Shown here: one piece after another, positions 1 through 5,683 of the stretch
How positions within the stretch are numbered: position 1 is the stretch's first letter
Layout of the letters: each line of letters begins with the position of its first letter
Origin: Intestinibacter sp.
GTDB lineage: Bacteria > Bacillota > Clostridia > Peptostreptococcales > Peptostreptococcaceae
Assembly: GCF_022780145.1 (NCBI RefSeq)
Contig: NZ_JALEXO010000232.1
Location: 1 to 6,577 of the forward strand
Reading direction: 5' to 3'
DNA: 6,577 nt
Made by a program: the position numbers and the translations under genes
The notes under the pieces: model-generated
The model's input: only the letters and a program-made list of their open reading frames with translations
Told to the model about the DNA's origin: nothing
Databases searched by the model: none

Positions 1-81
1 GGTAATGAATATACTGTTTATTCTCAATATCCAAATGGTTCTACATCAGTTTGTAAGTTGTTAGGAATTAGTGTTAATTAA
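1..81 (+). CDS. 3' end of an unidentified protein-coding gene
   Basis: Frame 1 is open from the window edge to a TAA at 79-81 and gives 26 codons ending in CKLLGISVN. The alternative open frame (2-64) is shorter and lies farther from the terminator. A strong hairpin terminator at 131-160 lies 50 bases downstream, which supports a real gene end here. The visible tail is mostly polar (N, S, T, Y) with one cysteine and no membrane segment. That is too little to name a family, and no function is proposed. Confidence 0.6.
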   Translation, partial: GNEYTVYSQYPNGSTSVCKLLGISVN

Positions 82-130
82 AGTATGAATAATAAAATTC
101 TGAAATTTATTGAGAATTAAAATTAATTAA

Positions 131-173
131 GGAAAAGCATCTCTACAGAGGTGCTTTTCCTATGCTAATTTTT
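131..173 (+). terminator. Rho-independent terminator of the upstream gene
   Basis: GGAAAAGCA (131-139) pairs perfectly with TGCTTTTCC (152-160). The stem continues inward through a G-U pair and three further pairs around a four-base loop, giving about 13 pairs. The downstream tract is interrupted (TATGCTAATTTTT) but T-rich, and the upstream side is A-rich. It lies between the gene ending at 81 and the promoter of the nuclease gene, so it should isolate the two. Confidence 0.75.
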
Positions 174-201
174 AGAAAATAAACAATAATTTTGAAAAAA
201 A

Positions 202-242
202 CATCACAAAGTTGTTAAATATAATTACAATGGAAGTAGAAG
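202..242 (+). promoter_or_regulatory. Candidate promoter/operator of the nuclease gene (shared element, copy A)
   Basis: The core ATCACAAAGTTGTTAAAT starts at 203 and recurs upstream of the EcsC-family gene and the sensor operon. TTGTTA at 212-217 could be a -35 box. The aligned -10 position, 19 bases later, is a poor TAGAAG (237-242), so basal activity may be low or activator-dependent. TTGT (212-215) and ACAA (227-230) form a dyad with 11 bases between, a plausible dimeric regulator site overlapping the -35. The functional assignment is inference; the three-fold conservation is seen directly. Confidence 0.55.
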
Positions 243-273
243 CTTATCATTAAGGAGAAAATAGATGAAAATA
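204..273 (+). repeat. 70-bp direct repeat, copy A (leader and start of the nuclease gene)
   Basis: Bases 204-273 align without gaps to 2651-2720 with 63 of 70 identities. The first 28 are identical, and mismatches fall at 232, 239, 251, 256, 260, 264 and 267. This copy holds the promoter core, the AAGGAG ribosome binding site (252-257) and the first three codons of the nuclease gene. The two copies are 2447 bases apart and bound the nuclease and EcsC-family genes. Confidence 0.9.
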
Positions 274-1494
274 GAATTATTATTATCAGATATAGCACAT
301 ATTTCGCAAAAATATGAGTTGATAAATAAAAATACAGGTGGATATTTCAACATATTTGATATTCTCAATGTATCTAGAGATGAAGTTTCAATATGTAAAT
401 TTATATATGAGCTTATAAGTCCAAATGGGAGCCACTATCAAGGATATACATATTTAAAGCTTTTCGTGGAAAATGTACTTCACATGAAATTTAGCGATTA
501 TGAGTATAAAAAAGCTGTTGTTCATAAGGAATATGTGATTTCAAATGGAAGAAGAATTGATTTAGCCATTGAAATAGGGGATAAATACATTCCTATAGAG
601 GTGAAAATTTATGCCAAGGATCAGTATAAGCAATGCTTTGATTACTATAAGTTTTATTCTAAAAATTCAAATGTATTTTATTTGACTTTAGATGGGAAAG
701 CTCCAAGTGTGGAAAGTGCGAAAGGATTGACTCGAGTTAGAGGTGGTGGATACGAAGAGGTAAGTCAAATATCTTTTGAAAAGGAAATTTTAGACTGGTT
801 AAATCAGTGTATTTCACAGGCTGAAACTATAAAAATAGCGCCAATTAGAGAAACTATATTACAGTTTATAGGAGTGGTGAGAAGTATGACAAATCAATTA
901 ATAGAAGAAAAAGAAGAAGAAATAGTAAGCATAATATCATCTTCAAAGGAAAACATAAAAACTGCAATTGAGATAGAAAAAAGCTTAAAAACATGTAAGA
1001 TAAATATGATAAAGAAGGTTTTAGAATCAATAGAGAATCGCCTTGATAGTGTATCTAATCTAGAAAATAAATTGGAGAGATATTCTTATAAAAGCAATAA
1101 TTATAGCCTTGTAAATACATACTATAATAAAAAAAGTTCTACTTATCCAGGTCTTAGTTATTTTATCAAAAAATTGGATGATGAAGTAGATTTGTTGTTG
1201 CGATTTGAGATAGATCACCGTCTATATGTAGGATTTTGTACTTCAAAAAATGGTAAGGCAGAGGGACAACAGTTAGATGAAGATCAGGTAGATAAATTAT
1301 TGTTTGATTGTGGAAATAATATTGGCGGTTGGTGGATTTATTGGGAGTACTTACCAGAAGGTAGTGAATCTTTATCTCCGAACTTTAAAGATTTCAACGA
1401 AGCGTATTTTGATTTATTTGATGAAAATAAGTTTGAGCAATTTATTGATTTATGCGAAGAGAGTATTTTAAAGGTTTTACAAAAATTAAAGTAA
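265..1494 (+). CDS. PD-(D/E)XK nuclease-superfamily protein (PDDEXK_4-like)
   Basis: This 409-residue protein is probably a cytoplasmic DNA nuclease. Its N-terminal half carries the PD-(D/E)XK pattern: an early acidic stretch with E40, then D99 in RRIDLAIE, then E112-V-K114 in IEVKIYAKDQ, with Q120 and Q123 after it. The order and spacing, followed by a YLTLDG strand near 139-144, resemble the PDDEXK_4 family (PF14281), recognised by eye. Residues 211-275 are charged and helical (EEKEEE run, then a Lys/Glu-rich stretch), probably a coiled coil. Residues 280-405 form a separate domain with a GGWWIYWEY motif that I cannot name. The ATG at 265 follows AAGGAG at a 7-base gap. No methyltransferase or helicase is adjacent, so a classical restriction pair is not visible. 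It has its own promoter-like element and terminator, so it is probably monocistronic. Such nucleases are often accessory or defence genes, but its target is unknown. The fold call is firm and the biological role is open. Confidence 0.82.
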   Translation: MKIELLLSDIAHISQKYELINKNTGGYFNIFDILNVSRDEVSICKFIYELISPNGSHYQGYTYLKLFVENVLHMKFSDYEYKKAVVHKEYVISNGRRIDLAIEIGDKYIPIEVKIYAKDQYKQCFDYYKFYSKNSNVFYLTLDGKAPSVESAKGLTRVRGGGYEEVSQISFEKEILDWLNQCISQAETIKIAPIRETILQFIGVVRSMTNQLIEEKEEEIVSIISSSKENIKTAIEIEKSLKTCKINMIKKVLESIENRLDSVSNLENKLERYSYKSNNYSLVNTYYNKKSSTYPGLSYFIKKLDDEVDLLLRFEIDHRLYVGFCTSKNGKAEGQQLDEDQVDKLLFDCGNNIGGWWIYWEYLPEGSESLSPNFKDFNEAYFDLFDENKFEQFIDLCEESILKVLQKLK

Positions 1495-1524
1495 CAAATA
1501 ATATCTTAATTTGTAAATATAGAT

Positions 1525-1563
1525 AGGGCTATAGCAAAATAAGCTTTGCGATAGCCCTTTATT
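1525..1563 (+). terminator. Rho-independent terminator of the nuclease gene
   Basis: AGGGCTAT (1525-1532) pairs with ATAGCCCT (1551-1558). After one A/G mismatch, the stem continues with GCAAA/TTTGC around a six-base loop. The tract TTTATTAAT follows on the + strand. The hairpin lies 30 bases after the nuclease stop codon. On the - strand the following bases are not T-rich, so it serves mainly the + strand. Confidence 0.8.
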
Positions 1564-1608
1564 AATATATCATAAATATAGTTTATTTAATATTTGTATT
1601 ATGTATAG

Positions 1609-1720
1609 ATTTGAAAGTTTTTATTAATATGTAATTTACTGCAATTTTTCATTAAATGTACGATACAAAATTAAATTTTGTGTATGGTCTTAGTATTTAA
1701 TAATTAAAAATCTTTCAAAT
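1609..1720. repeat. Nested inverted repeat between the convergent genes
   Basis: ATTTGAAAG (1609-1617) is the exact reverse complement of CTTTCAAAT (1712-1720). The pairing extends inward to 1626 and 1701 with two single-base bulges, about 18 pairs. A second perfect hairpin, ACAAAAT-TAA-ATTTTGT (1665-1681), sits in the middle. The outer right arm abuts the stop codon of the EcsC-family gene, so that transcript would fold here at once and this may be its 3' structure or terminator. The two-arm layout could also be a small non-autonomous element, but no convincing target-site duplication is visible. Confidence 0.5.
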
Positions 1721-2352
1721 TATCCTCTATAATACTTTATTGCAAGTTTTCCAACAGCTTGTGTTGCAGTCCAATCAAATGCAAATCCTACTGGAGCACC
1801 TACTAGAGGAACCATTTTCATAAAACTTGTCATAGATTTTTCTCCTGCTTTAGTGATAATTTTTTGTCCAACAACCTTCCATATTTTAACCATAACATCC
1901 CTAGTTATATATTTATCAACTGCCTTTTTAGTGATATTTTTGGATATTTCGATTCCAAATCGTTTGAGAGCCTCTTTTGCGGAATCTCCAGCTAAGATTA
2001 TATATAAATCTGTTTTTAAATCTTTCGTATCTTTTGTATGACCGTAAATATATGCAATAGAAAATGCCATTGATGCTTGAATTCTCCATGAACATACTAA
2101 ATCAGCAGGAATACTTACTGGTAAAGTAATAAGCCCACCAAGGCCTGTAAAACCTCCAATAAGACCACTTTTTATTGATTTGCGGTGCAATACTTTTTTG
2201 GATAATTCATCAGAACTAATTCCTGGATTTTGCTCATGTAATTTATTTACATATGATTCTATTGTGACAGAATCTGTAGATATTACAAAGTCCATAACAG
2301 TTTCCAGAGCATTTTGTAATTCTTCTTTAGATGGCAATGCTATATCTTTCAT
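1720..2352 (-). CDS. EcsC-family protein
   Basis: This 210-residue protein resembles the EcsC family (PF12787). Key matches are the Gly-rich hydrophobic stretch GLIGGFTGLGGLITLP (63-78) followed by IPADLVCSWRIQASMAFSIAYIYG, the segment ILAGDSAKEALKRFGI (119-134), and the C-terminal VGQKIITKAGEKS and VPLVGAPVGFAFD. There is no signal peptide. The hydrophobic Gly/Pro stretches suggest membrane association rather than clear transmembrane helices. The biochemical function of the family is not established: EcsC is named from a Bacillus ecs operon, but the ABC-transporter partners EcsA and EcsB are absent here, so I give no gene symbol. The ATG at 2352 follows AGGAGG (complement of 2363-2368) at a 10-base gap. 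The gene reads away from the sensor operon and converges on the nuclease gene. The shared promoter element lies 82-103 bases upstream, hinting at co-regulation with both neighbours. Codon use is AT-rich, like the nuclease gene. Confidence 0.8.
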   Translation of the reverse strand: MKDIALPSKEELQNALETVMDFVISTDSVTIESYVNKLHEQNPGISSDELSKKVLHRKSIKSGLIGGFTGLGGLITLPVSIPADLVCSWRIQASMAFSIAYIYGHTKDTKDLKTDLYIILAGDSAKEALKRFGIEISKNITKKAVDKYITRDVMVKIWKVVGQKIITKAGEKSMTSFMKMVPLVGAPVGFAFDWTATQAVGKLAIKYYRG

Positions 2353-2414
2353 ATTTAAATTTCCTCCTAAATTAATAATTTACCTATATATAATGTTTCT
2401 GTTTCTTATTATAT

Positions 2415-2455
2415 ATTATATAATCATTGTGTATATATTTAACAACTTTGTGATG
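2415..2455 (-). promoter_or_regulatory. Candidate promoter/operator of the EcsC-family gene (shared element, copy C)
   Basis: Read on the - strand from 2455, the core CATCACAAAGTTGTTAAAT matches copy A exactly, and identity covers 22 bases (2455 down to 2434). TTGTTA (complement of 2440-2445) is followed after 19 bases by a perfect TATAAT (complement of 2415-2420); a 17-base spacing would give TATATA. The TTGT-N11-ACAA dyad is kept although the bases just before ACAA differ from copies A and B, which suggests that the dyad is under selection. This copy has the best -10 of the three. Confidence 0.6.
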
Positions 2456-2473
2456 CAGGTTTTATAGTTATTA

Positions 2474-2495
2474 GGAAATATTTAAATATAATTCC
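2474..2495. repeat. AT-rich dyad in the divergent region
   Basis: ATATTTAAATAT (2478-2489) is a perfect 12-base palindrome. It is flanked by GGAA on the left and AATTCC on the right, so the outer GGAA and TTCC also pair, with a two-base bulge. It lies just behind copy C of the shared element. It could be a regulator site or a chance product of AT-rich sequence. Confidence 0.3.
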
Positions 2496-2539
2496 ATATA
2501 AATAATTATTTGATTTTTTATAGATAAATAGGAATTTCA

Positions 2540-2578
2540 AGGGTTATACTATATTTATAGATATAACTCTTTTGTTTT
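2540..2578 (+). terminator. Orphan Rho-independent terminator ahead of the sensor operon
   Basis: AGGGTTATA (2540-2548) pairs with TATAACTCT (2562-2570), with one G-U pair. The inner CTAT/ATAG closes a small loop with a one-base bulge. The tract TTTGTTTT follows, as for a + strand intrinsic terminator. No + strand gene ends nearby: the nuclease gene stops more than 1 kb upstream at its own terminator, and the gene between is on the other strand. It may be a relic of a displaced gene, the end of a small RNA, or insulation for the operon. Confidence 0.65.
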
Positions 2579-2588
2579 ACTGTGAAAA

Positions 2589-2612
2589 ATTAAAGAGCAG
2601 TAGATCTTTAAT
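2589..2612. promoter_or_regulatory. Inverted repeat upstream of the sensor operon promoter
   Basis: ATTAAAGA (2589-2596) and TCTTTAAT (2605-2612) are perfect 8-base inverted arms around an 8-base spacer. It lies about 40 bases upstream of the shared core and has no T tract after it, so an operator fits better than a terminator. No regulator can be assigned from the sequence. Confidence 0.35.
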
Positions 2613-2649
2613 ATTATAAGCAAATGCACAGTAATTACAAAAAATCACT

Positions 2650-2689
2650 ATCACAAAGTTGTTAAATATAATTACAATAGAAGTATAAG
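2650..2689 (+). promoter_or_regulatory. Candidate promoter/operator of the sensor-kinase operon (shared element, copy B)
   Basis: The core ATCACAAAGTTGTTAAAT starts at 2650. TTGTTA (2659-2664) is followed after 19 bases by TATAAG (2684-2689), a better -10 than in copy A. The TTGT-N11-ACAA dyad spans 2659-2677. This implies a leader of roughly 40 bases before the ATG at 2739. If the operon's own response regulator binds here, the operon is autoregulated; that is inference. Confidence 0.55.
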
Positions 2690-2720
2690 CTTATCATCAA
2701 GGTGAAGATAAATAAAAATA
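2651..2720 (+). repeat. 70-bp direct repeat, copy B (degraded nuclease leader and start)
   Basis: This is the partner of 204-273 at 63 of 70 identities. Where copy A has the ribosome binding site AAGGAG, this copy has AAGGTG. Where copy A has the start codon ATG, this copy has ATA (2712-2714), still followed by AAA ATA as in the nuclease gene. Similarity stops at about 2720, and a new G-rich ribosome binding site follows. It reads as a copied leader plus a dead translation start, now used as the operon's promoter region. Confidence 0.88.
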
Positions 2721-2738
2721 CAGGGGGTAGGGGAAAAT

Positions 2739-4403
2739 ATGCAAAAGACACATAAAAAATTAATCATGTATTCTATCGGTGTTTCACTACTTTTAATAAT
2801 TGCATATCTTTGTAGATATAATACATTTATTCATACGGAAGATCCACTGAAGTTGACTCTACTTATTCTAATTCGCAATGTAATTCATATATCGTTAGTT
2901 ATGGCATGGTGTGTGTCTTTGAATAGACGAATTATGAAAAAACAGATTCGTCAGATTCTGGTGTCTGTTGGTGTGATGTTGATTATTTGGTTGACTGTCC
3001 GTGTATGTAAATGGGAGTTTATAGGGGATGCTGATACTACAATAGGACGTTATTGTTGGTACGCGTATTATATAGCGATGATATTTATCCCGTTGCTTGG
3101 CGTTTTTGTTGTCAGTTATATAGGAAAACCGGAGAATTACAAAACACCGAGCTGGATGAATTATCTGTTTATTCCAGCAGCTCTTCTGCTTCTTTGTGTT
3201 TTTACCAATGACTTTCATGAGATGGTATTTTATTTTCCAGTGGGAAAAGATATCGATTATGATGTTTATGAATATGGAATCATGTATTTCGTCGTGATGG
3301 CATGGATAATTTTTCTTAGTATTTATTTTGTAGTGATGCTTTTGAAAAAAAGCCGTACACCGGGAAAAAATCCTTTAAAGAGTATGCCTTGTTTTGTTAT
3401 TGCAGTTGCAGTAGTATTTTGGGTGCTTTACAGTGTAATGAGAATAAAATGTGACTTAACAGCGATAGACTGTATAATTATAATTTCGTTGATAGAAAGT
3501 GCGATTCAAAGTGGATTGCTTCCTTCAAACAGCAACTATAAAGAGTTATTTACAATATCTACTGTAGCGGCACAGATTGTCGACGATGATTATAAACCTC
3601 GCTTCACATCTAGCTCAGCACAACCTATTAGCGAGAAACTCATGAGAAGTGCGGAAATAGAGCCTGTTAAATATCAGAACTCCATCCTCCACAGCAAAAG
3701 GATTTCTGGAGGATATGTTCTTTGGTATGATGATATAAGTACAATCATTGATTTACAGGAAAAGCTTCAAGAAATACAAGAACAGCTCAGTGCAAACAAC
3801 GAGTTACTTAAGGCAGAAGTGGAGTTGAAGAAGCAAAAAATAAAGGCGGAGGAAAAGAGTAAGCTTTATGACCGTATTGCAAAGGAGGTTTCGCCACAGA
3901 TTTCTAAGGTAAGAGAATATTTAAATCAAGCTAATCACAAGCCAGAGCTTGCAAAGAGTCTAATCTCAAAAATCTGTGTAATAGGTGCATATATCAAGCG
4001 CCGTGGAAATCTGCTTTTGCTAGGTGAAGAGAGCTCTGAGATTTCGGCAAAGGAACTTGAGTATTGCCTCAAAGAATCTTTAGATAATCTGAATTTATGT
4101 GATACTATAACTTCCCTTGACAGCAATTGTGAGGCAACAGTCTTGTTGAAAAATGCAGTTTTAGTTTACGACCTTTATGAAAAGATTGTGGAAGCACTGC
4201 TATCTGATATGAATGCAATGCTTATAAGGTTGTCATGTAATACAGGCGACATCAGTCTTCGTATTCAGATTGGATGCAATCAGAAAATTGCAGAAGAAAT
4301 AATTTCTGAGCTTGCAGTTTCTGAAGCTATTATCGATTACGAAATACAGGACGAGGATGTTATGATAGATGTGTTTATTTCTAGAGGAGGAAAAGTACAA
4401 TGA
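2739..4403 (+). CDS. 7TM/PAS sensor protein with degenerate kinase region
   Basis: This 554-residue membrane protein is probably the signal-sensing partner of the adjacent kinase. Hydrophobic segments lie near residues 8-25, 37-60, 71-89, 104-128, 140-156, 181-203, 215-233 and 241-258. The segment VFTNDFHEMVFYFP after the fifth is typical of the histidine-kinase N-terminal 7TM domain (PF16927-like). A PAS-like region (about 268-335, ending GGYVLWYDDIS) and a coiled coil (338-378) follow. The C-terminal part (379-554, KLYDRIAKEVSPQ onward) has the layout of a kinase, but I see no phospho-acceptor His at the expected place and no ATP-binding N or G boxes, so it is probably not catalytic by itself. 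The ATG at 2739 follows AGGGGG (2722-2727) or AGGGG (2729-2733), an unusually G-rich site. It is the first gene of the operon and its TGA overlaps the next start by four bases (ATGA). The ligand is unknown; 7TM sensors of this type can detect extracellular small molecules or peptides. Confidence 0.8.
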   Translation: MQKTHKKLIMYSIGVSLLLIIAYLCRYNTFIHTEDPLKLTLLILIRNVIHISLVMAWCVSLNRRIMKKQIRQILVSVGVMLIIWLTVRVCKWEFIGDADTTIGRYCWYAYYIAMIFIPLLGVFVVSYIGKPENYKTPSWMNYLFIPAALLLLCVFTNDFHEMVFYFPVGKDIDYDVYEYGIMYFVVMAWIIFLSIYFVVMLLKKSRTPGKNPLKSMPCFVIAVAVVFWVLYSVMRIKCDLTAIDCIIIISLIESAIQSGLLPSNSNYKELFTISTVAAQIVDDDYKPRFTSSSAQPISEKLMRSAEIEPVKYQNSILHSKRISGGYVLWYDDISTIIDLQEKLQEIQEQLSANNELLKAEVELKKQKIKAEEKSKLYDRIAKEVSPQISKVREYLNQANHKPELAKSLISKICVIGAYIKRRGNLLLLGEESSEISAKELEYCLKESLDNLNLCDTITSLDSNCEATVLLKNAVLVYDLYEKIVEALLSDMNAMLIRLSCNTGDISLRIQIGCNQKIAEEIISELAVSEAIIDYEIQDEDVMIDVFISRGGKVQ

Positions 4404-5683
4404 GTTTTTATGAGCTGAATCCAGAACCAAGAGCATTGCTAATTACTACATTTTTTATTTTGATTTGTACTAGTATGTACTGTATTCCGATAGTTTATCG
4501 AAGAAATAAATTACTTCCTAAAATACTAGTGCCTTGCTGTAGTATGTTGTGTTTAGCAGTAACAGCTCTTCTCGCTGCAATTTTTCGTACAATAGATGAA
4601 GGCTTAATCATGTCACCTTACAGTAAATGGATAATTGAAATACCCGTAGTTTTTCTACTTTTGTTGATGCTTGCTATTGCTATGTATCTTGTATTTATAA
4701 TTATAAGAGAATATGATTATTGCAGGCATTCTATTACAAGCTCGTCAATTAAGGAGAGTATCGACCATTTGACGACGGGACTGTGCTTTGCTCGCCCTGA
4801 TGGTGTGGTTGTACTTATGAATCATCGTATGGATGAGCTATGTCACCAGATTATTGGGACTGCTCTTCAAAACGCAAATCTGTGTTGGGAGATATTATCC
4901 CACGGTGAGAATTTGCAAAATGTCGAGCGATTATCTGAAGGAGACCAGCCGTCCTTTTGCTTATCAGATGGAACCGTGTGGACGTTTAAAAAAGAAATAT
5001 TAGATGGAGTGTTTCAGTTGAGTGCAGCAGATACAACACAGGAATACAAACTGGTTGATCAATTAAAAGAGAAAAACAAAGAACTTCGAGCTATGAACCT
5101 AAGAATCCGTCAATATGGCGAAAAGGTCGATGACTACACAAGAGAAAAGGAACGCCTAGAAACCAAGGTAAATATTCACAATCAGCTAGGTCAGGTACTT
5201 CTTGTGTCACGTCATTACCTGAAGAATCACAACAGCAACACAAAAGAGATACTAGATATGTGGAAACGCAATATAGAAATGCTCAGCATGCAAGCAGAAT
5301 CAGCTTCTGCTACAGACCAGTTTCAAACAATTCTAGAAGTTGCACGCTCAGCAGGTATCACAGTTGAAATTGAGGGTGAAGCTCCAAAAGAAAAAGAACT
5401 CAAACAGTTGTTTACTACAGCTAGTATAGAAGCATTGACTAATGCAGTCCGTCATGCCGATGCAAAACATATACACATAAAATTATCGCAGACTGAGCAT
5501 ACATTTATTATAAGCTTTTCAAATGACGGAAAACTACCTGCAGAGAAAATAACAGAAGGCGGTGGACTTAGCTCCTTGCGTAAAAAGGTGGAGCAGCACT
5601 TTGGAGAAATGGAAATAACAACTATTCCTCAGTTTACTCTGACGCTGAGGCTGAGAAAAGAAGGAGGCAGTGTAACATGGTAA
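4400..5683 (+). CDS. Membrane sensor histidine kinase (HisKA_3/NarL-partner type)
   Basis: This 427-residue protein should phosphorylate the response regulator encoded next. Three transmembrane segments (about 11-33, 41-61, 77-103) are followed by a PAS-like region (about 116-210, starting IKESIDHLTTGLCFARPDG), a coiled coil (214-256), a dimerisation and phospho-acceptor helix with H260 in KVNIHNQLGQVLL, and a HATPase_c domain. The ATPase shows an N box EALTNAVRHA (N348), a G1 motif NDG (375-377) and a Gly-rich EGGGLSSLRKKVE (386-398). The residue after the acceptor His is Asn where this class usually has Asp (HD..GQ), while Gln 265 of the DxxxQ motif is kept. The ATG at 4400 overlaps the upstream stop as ATGA and follows AGGAGG (4385-4390) at 9 bases. 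There is almost no extracytoplasmic sensor domain, so the signal may come from the 7TM protein through a complex; this is inferred from the translational coupling. Confidence 0.87.
   Translation: MSFYELNPEPRALLITTFFILICTSMYCIPIVYRRNKLLPKILVPCCSMLCLAVTALLAAIFRTIDEGLIMSPYSKWIIEIPVVFLLLLMLAIAMYLVFIIIREYDYCRHSITSSSIKESIDHLTTGLCFARPDGVVVLMNHRMDELCHQIIGTALQNANLCWEILSHGENLQNVERLSEGDQPSFCLSDGTVWTFKKEILDGVFQLSAADTTQEYKLVDQLKEKNKELRAMNLRIRQYGEKVDDYTREKERLETKVNIHNQLGQVLLVSRHYLKNHNSNTKEILDMWKRNIEMLSMQAESASATDQFQTILEVARSAGITVEIEGEAPKEKELKQLFTTASIEALTNAVRHADAKHIHIKLSQTEHTFIISFSNDGKLPAEKITEGGGLSSLRKKVEQHFGEMEITTIPQFTLTLRLRKEGGSVTW

Larger units (their letters stand above)
2353..2738. other. Divergent intergenic regulatory region
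   Basis: This 386-base stretch separates the EcsC-family gene (-) from the sensor operon (+). It holds shared element copy C facing left, an AT-rich dyad (2474-2495), a + strand terminator-like hairpin (2540-2578) with no gene before it, an inverted repeat (2589-2612), and copy B facing right inside a 70-bp direct repeat. I see no convincing coding sequence here. The open frame running antisense to the EcsC gene and into this region (2180-2467) has no family features. Confidence 0.7.

Noticed and set aside
904..921. A GAA-rich purine tract in the nuclease gene as a possible slippage switch.
   Set aside because: It is short and interrupted by AAA, and gain or loss of triplets would stay in frame. 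It simply encodes a Glu-rich helix.
2180..2467. A 95-codon open frame on the + strand.
   Set aside because: It is antisense to the start of the EcsC-family gene and its promoter, ends in a low-complexity Ile/Tyr stretch from AT-rich DNA, and matches no family I recognise.
202..2670. Oppositely oriented copies of the core could be inversion sites for a phase-variable promoter.
   Set aside because: Each copy faces its own gene at a normal promoter distance, the exact inverted match is only 21-22 bases, and no invertase or recombinase gene is visible. A shared promoter or operator explains it more simply.
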